Assembly (NCBI GenBank): GCA_037147395.1
Contig: JBAWVG010000021.1
Coordinates: forward strand, 1 to 25,124
Direction of reading: 5' to 3'
Source: VFJL01 sp037147395
GTDB taxonomy: Bacteria > Pseudomonadota > Gammaproteobacteria > Burkholderiales > Nitrosomonadaceae
DNA: 25,124 nt
Part shown: positions 24,145-25,124 of the stretch, in pieces
Layout of the letters: the number at the start of each line of letters is the position of its first letter
Position numbering within the stretch: position 1 is the stretch's first letter
The notes under the pieces: model-generated
Databases searched by the model: none
The model's input: the letters and a program-made list of their open reading frames with translations, nothing else
What the model was told of the DNA's origin: nothing
Made by a program: the position numbers and the translations under genes

Positions 24145-25095
24145 TTACCCTGGGTGATCGAGATACTTTTCTGCATCCAGCGCAGCCATGCACCCACTGC
24201 CCGCACTGGTCACAGCCTGACGGTAGATGTGGTCCTGCACGTCACCTGCTGCAAATACTCCGGAAATACTGGTAGCCGTGACGCCCCCTTGATTCCCGCT
24301 GCGCGTAACAATATACCCATTTTCCATCTGCAACTGCCCCTGAAAGATATCTGTATTGGGTTTATGGCCGATGGCTATGAACACTCCTTGCAAGCTCATT
24401 GTCTTGGTGGACCCATCTTCGACGCTCTTGACCCGCATCCCGGTAACGCCCGATTTATCCCCGAGCACCTCATCCAGCACCTGGTTAAACTCTAACGTAA
24501 CATTGCCATTTTTAGCCTTGTCCATCAATTTATCTATCAGAATTTTTTCTGAACGAAACTTATCACGCCGGTGGACCACAGTCACCCGACTAGCGATATT
24601 GGAAAGATAAAGGGCCTCCTCAACTGCTGTATTGCCACCCCCTATCACCGCCACTTCCTGCCCCTTATAAAAAAACCCGTCACAAGTAGCACAGCCGGAT
24701 ACCCCCCTACCCATGAATGCTTCCTCTGAGGGCAGCCCCAGATATTGAGCAGAAGCACCCGTTGCAATGATCAAGGCATCGCAGGTATAAGTCCCCTGGT
24801 CTCCAATTAATGTAATGGGCTTGCCCGTGAGTTGGGCGGTGTGAATGTGATCAAAAATGATCTCGGTGTTAAATCGTTCTGCGTGCTTCTGGAATCGCTC
24901 CATTAACTCTGGCCCCTGCACGCCCATGGCATCAGCTGGCCAGTTATCAACATCTGTGGTGGTCATGAGCTGCCCCCCCTGAGCCATTCCTGTGATAACT
25001 ACAGGCTTCAGATTGGCGCGTGCTGCGTATACTGCGGCGGTGTACCCGGCCGGGCCGGAACCGAGAATAAGAAGGCGGGAATGTCTACTTGTCAT
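24145..25095 (-). CDS. trxB: Thioredoxin-disulfide reductase TrxB
   Basis: TrxB passes electrons from NADPH via FAD to thioredoxin. The 316-residue protein has the FAD motif GSGPAGYTAAVYAARA (residues 12-27), GGQLMTTTDVDNWP, the redox-active pair Cys135 and Cys138 in SGCATCDGFFY, the NADPH motif GGGNTAVEEALYLS (152-165), and the C-terminal FAAGDVQDHIYRQAVTSAG. Length is typical of low-molecular-weight reductases. The gene leads into the Smr gene after 21 bases. Only 29 bases remain upstream in the window, so its promoter is not visible. It supplies the cytoplasmic thiol system, not directly the exported peroxiredoxin nearby. Confidence 0.97.
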   Translation of the reverse strand: MTSRHSRLLILGSGPAGYTAAVYAARANLKPVVITGMAQGGQLMTTTDVDNWPADAMGVQGPELMERFQKHAERFNTEIIFDHIHTAQLTGKPITLIGDQGTYTCDALIIATGASAQYLGLPSEEAFMGRGVSGCATCDGFFYKGQEVAVIGGGNTAVEEALYLSNIASRVTVVHRRDKFRSEKILIDKLMDKAKNGNVTLEFNQVLDEVLGDKSGVTGMRVKSVEDGSTKTMSLQGVFIAIGHKPNTDIFQGQLQMENGYIVTRSGNQGGVTATSISGVFAAGDVQDHIYRQAVTSAGSGCMAALDAEKYLDHPG

Positions 25096-25124
25096 GATTG
25101 GTGAAATTAAAAAGTTGCGATTAT

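Noticed and set aside
1..25124. CRISPR array, insertion sequence or prophage module
   Set aside because: No regularly spaced direct repeats, transposase, integrase or phage structural gene was seen.

Overview
The window is a stretch of bacterial chromosome, almost fully coding, with 24 complete protein-coding genes that I support, one tRNA gene, and the first codon of one more gene at the left edge. Gene content and order (yebC-ruvC-ruvA-ruvB-ybgC-tolQ-tolR-tolA, a DUF3460 gene, trxB next to an Smr-domain gene) point to a betaproteobacterium. Nitrosomonadales-type lineages fit best, but that placement is inference from gene content, not from a marker phylogeny.

Positions 1-5277 (minus strand) hold one long co-directional set: yebC, ruvC, ruvA, ruvB, ybgC, tolQ, tolR, tolA. 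Four of its junctions overlap at stop/start codons. It couples Holliday-junction processing (RuvABC) to the Tol-Pal envelope machine. The striking feature is ruvC. Its catalytic N-terminus is encoded, but no ATG, GTG or TTG precedes it in frame; the codon where initiation is expected reads ATC.

Positions 5404-11440 hold housekeeping genes: thiO (thiazole branch of thiamine synthesis), ispH (last step of the MEP isoprenoid pathway), a BtuF-like periplasmic binding protein, a motif-divergent DAHP synthase of the I-beta type, miaA, and a small BON-domain lipoprotein.

Positions 11553-19949 (plus strand) are a five-gene fatty-acid beta-oxidation operon: FadE-type acyl-CoA dehydrogenase, acyl-CoA synthetase, acyl-CoA thioesterase, a FadN-type fusion of 3-hydroxyacyl-CoA dehydrogenase and enoyl-CoA hydratase, and thiolase. 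Together these activate a fatty acid, carry out every step of the spiral and can release free acid.

Positions 19956-22425 look more accessory: DUF3460, a spermidine-synthase-fold protein preceded by a coupled small ORF, a putative lipoprotein whose start codon overlaps that small ORF's start on the other strand, and an AT-rich PD-(D/E)XK-like gene beside the 3' end of tRNA-Arg(CCU). Positions 22561-25095 return to conserved genes: an exported PrxQ/BCP peroxiredoxin, a DksA/TraR-type zinc-finger protein, an Smr-domain protein and thioredoxin reductase. I saw no CRISPR array, insertion sequence, prophage or rRNA. No obvious new multigene system stands out; the best leads are the ruvC start, the divergent DAHP synthase and the tRNA-Arg neighbourhood.
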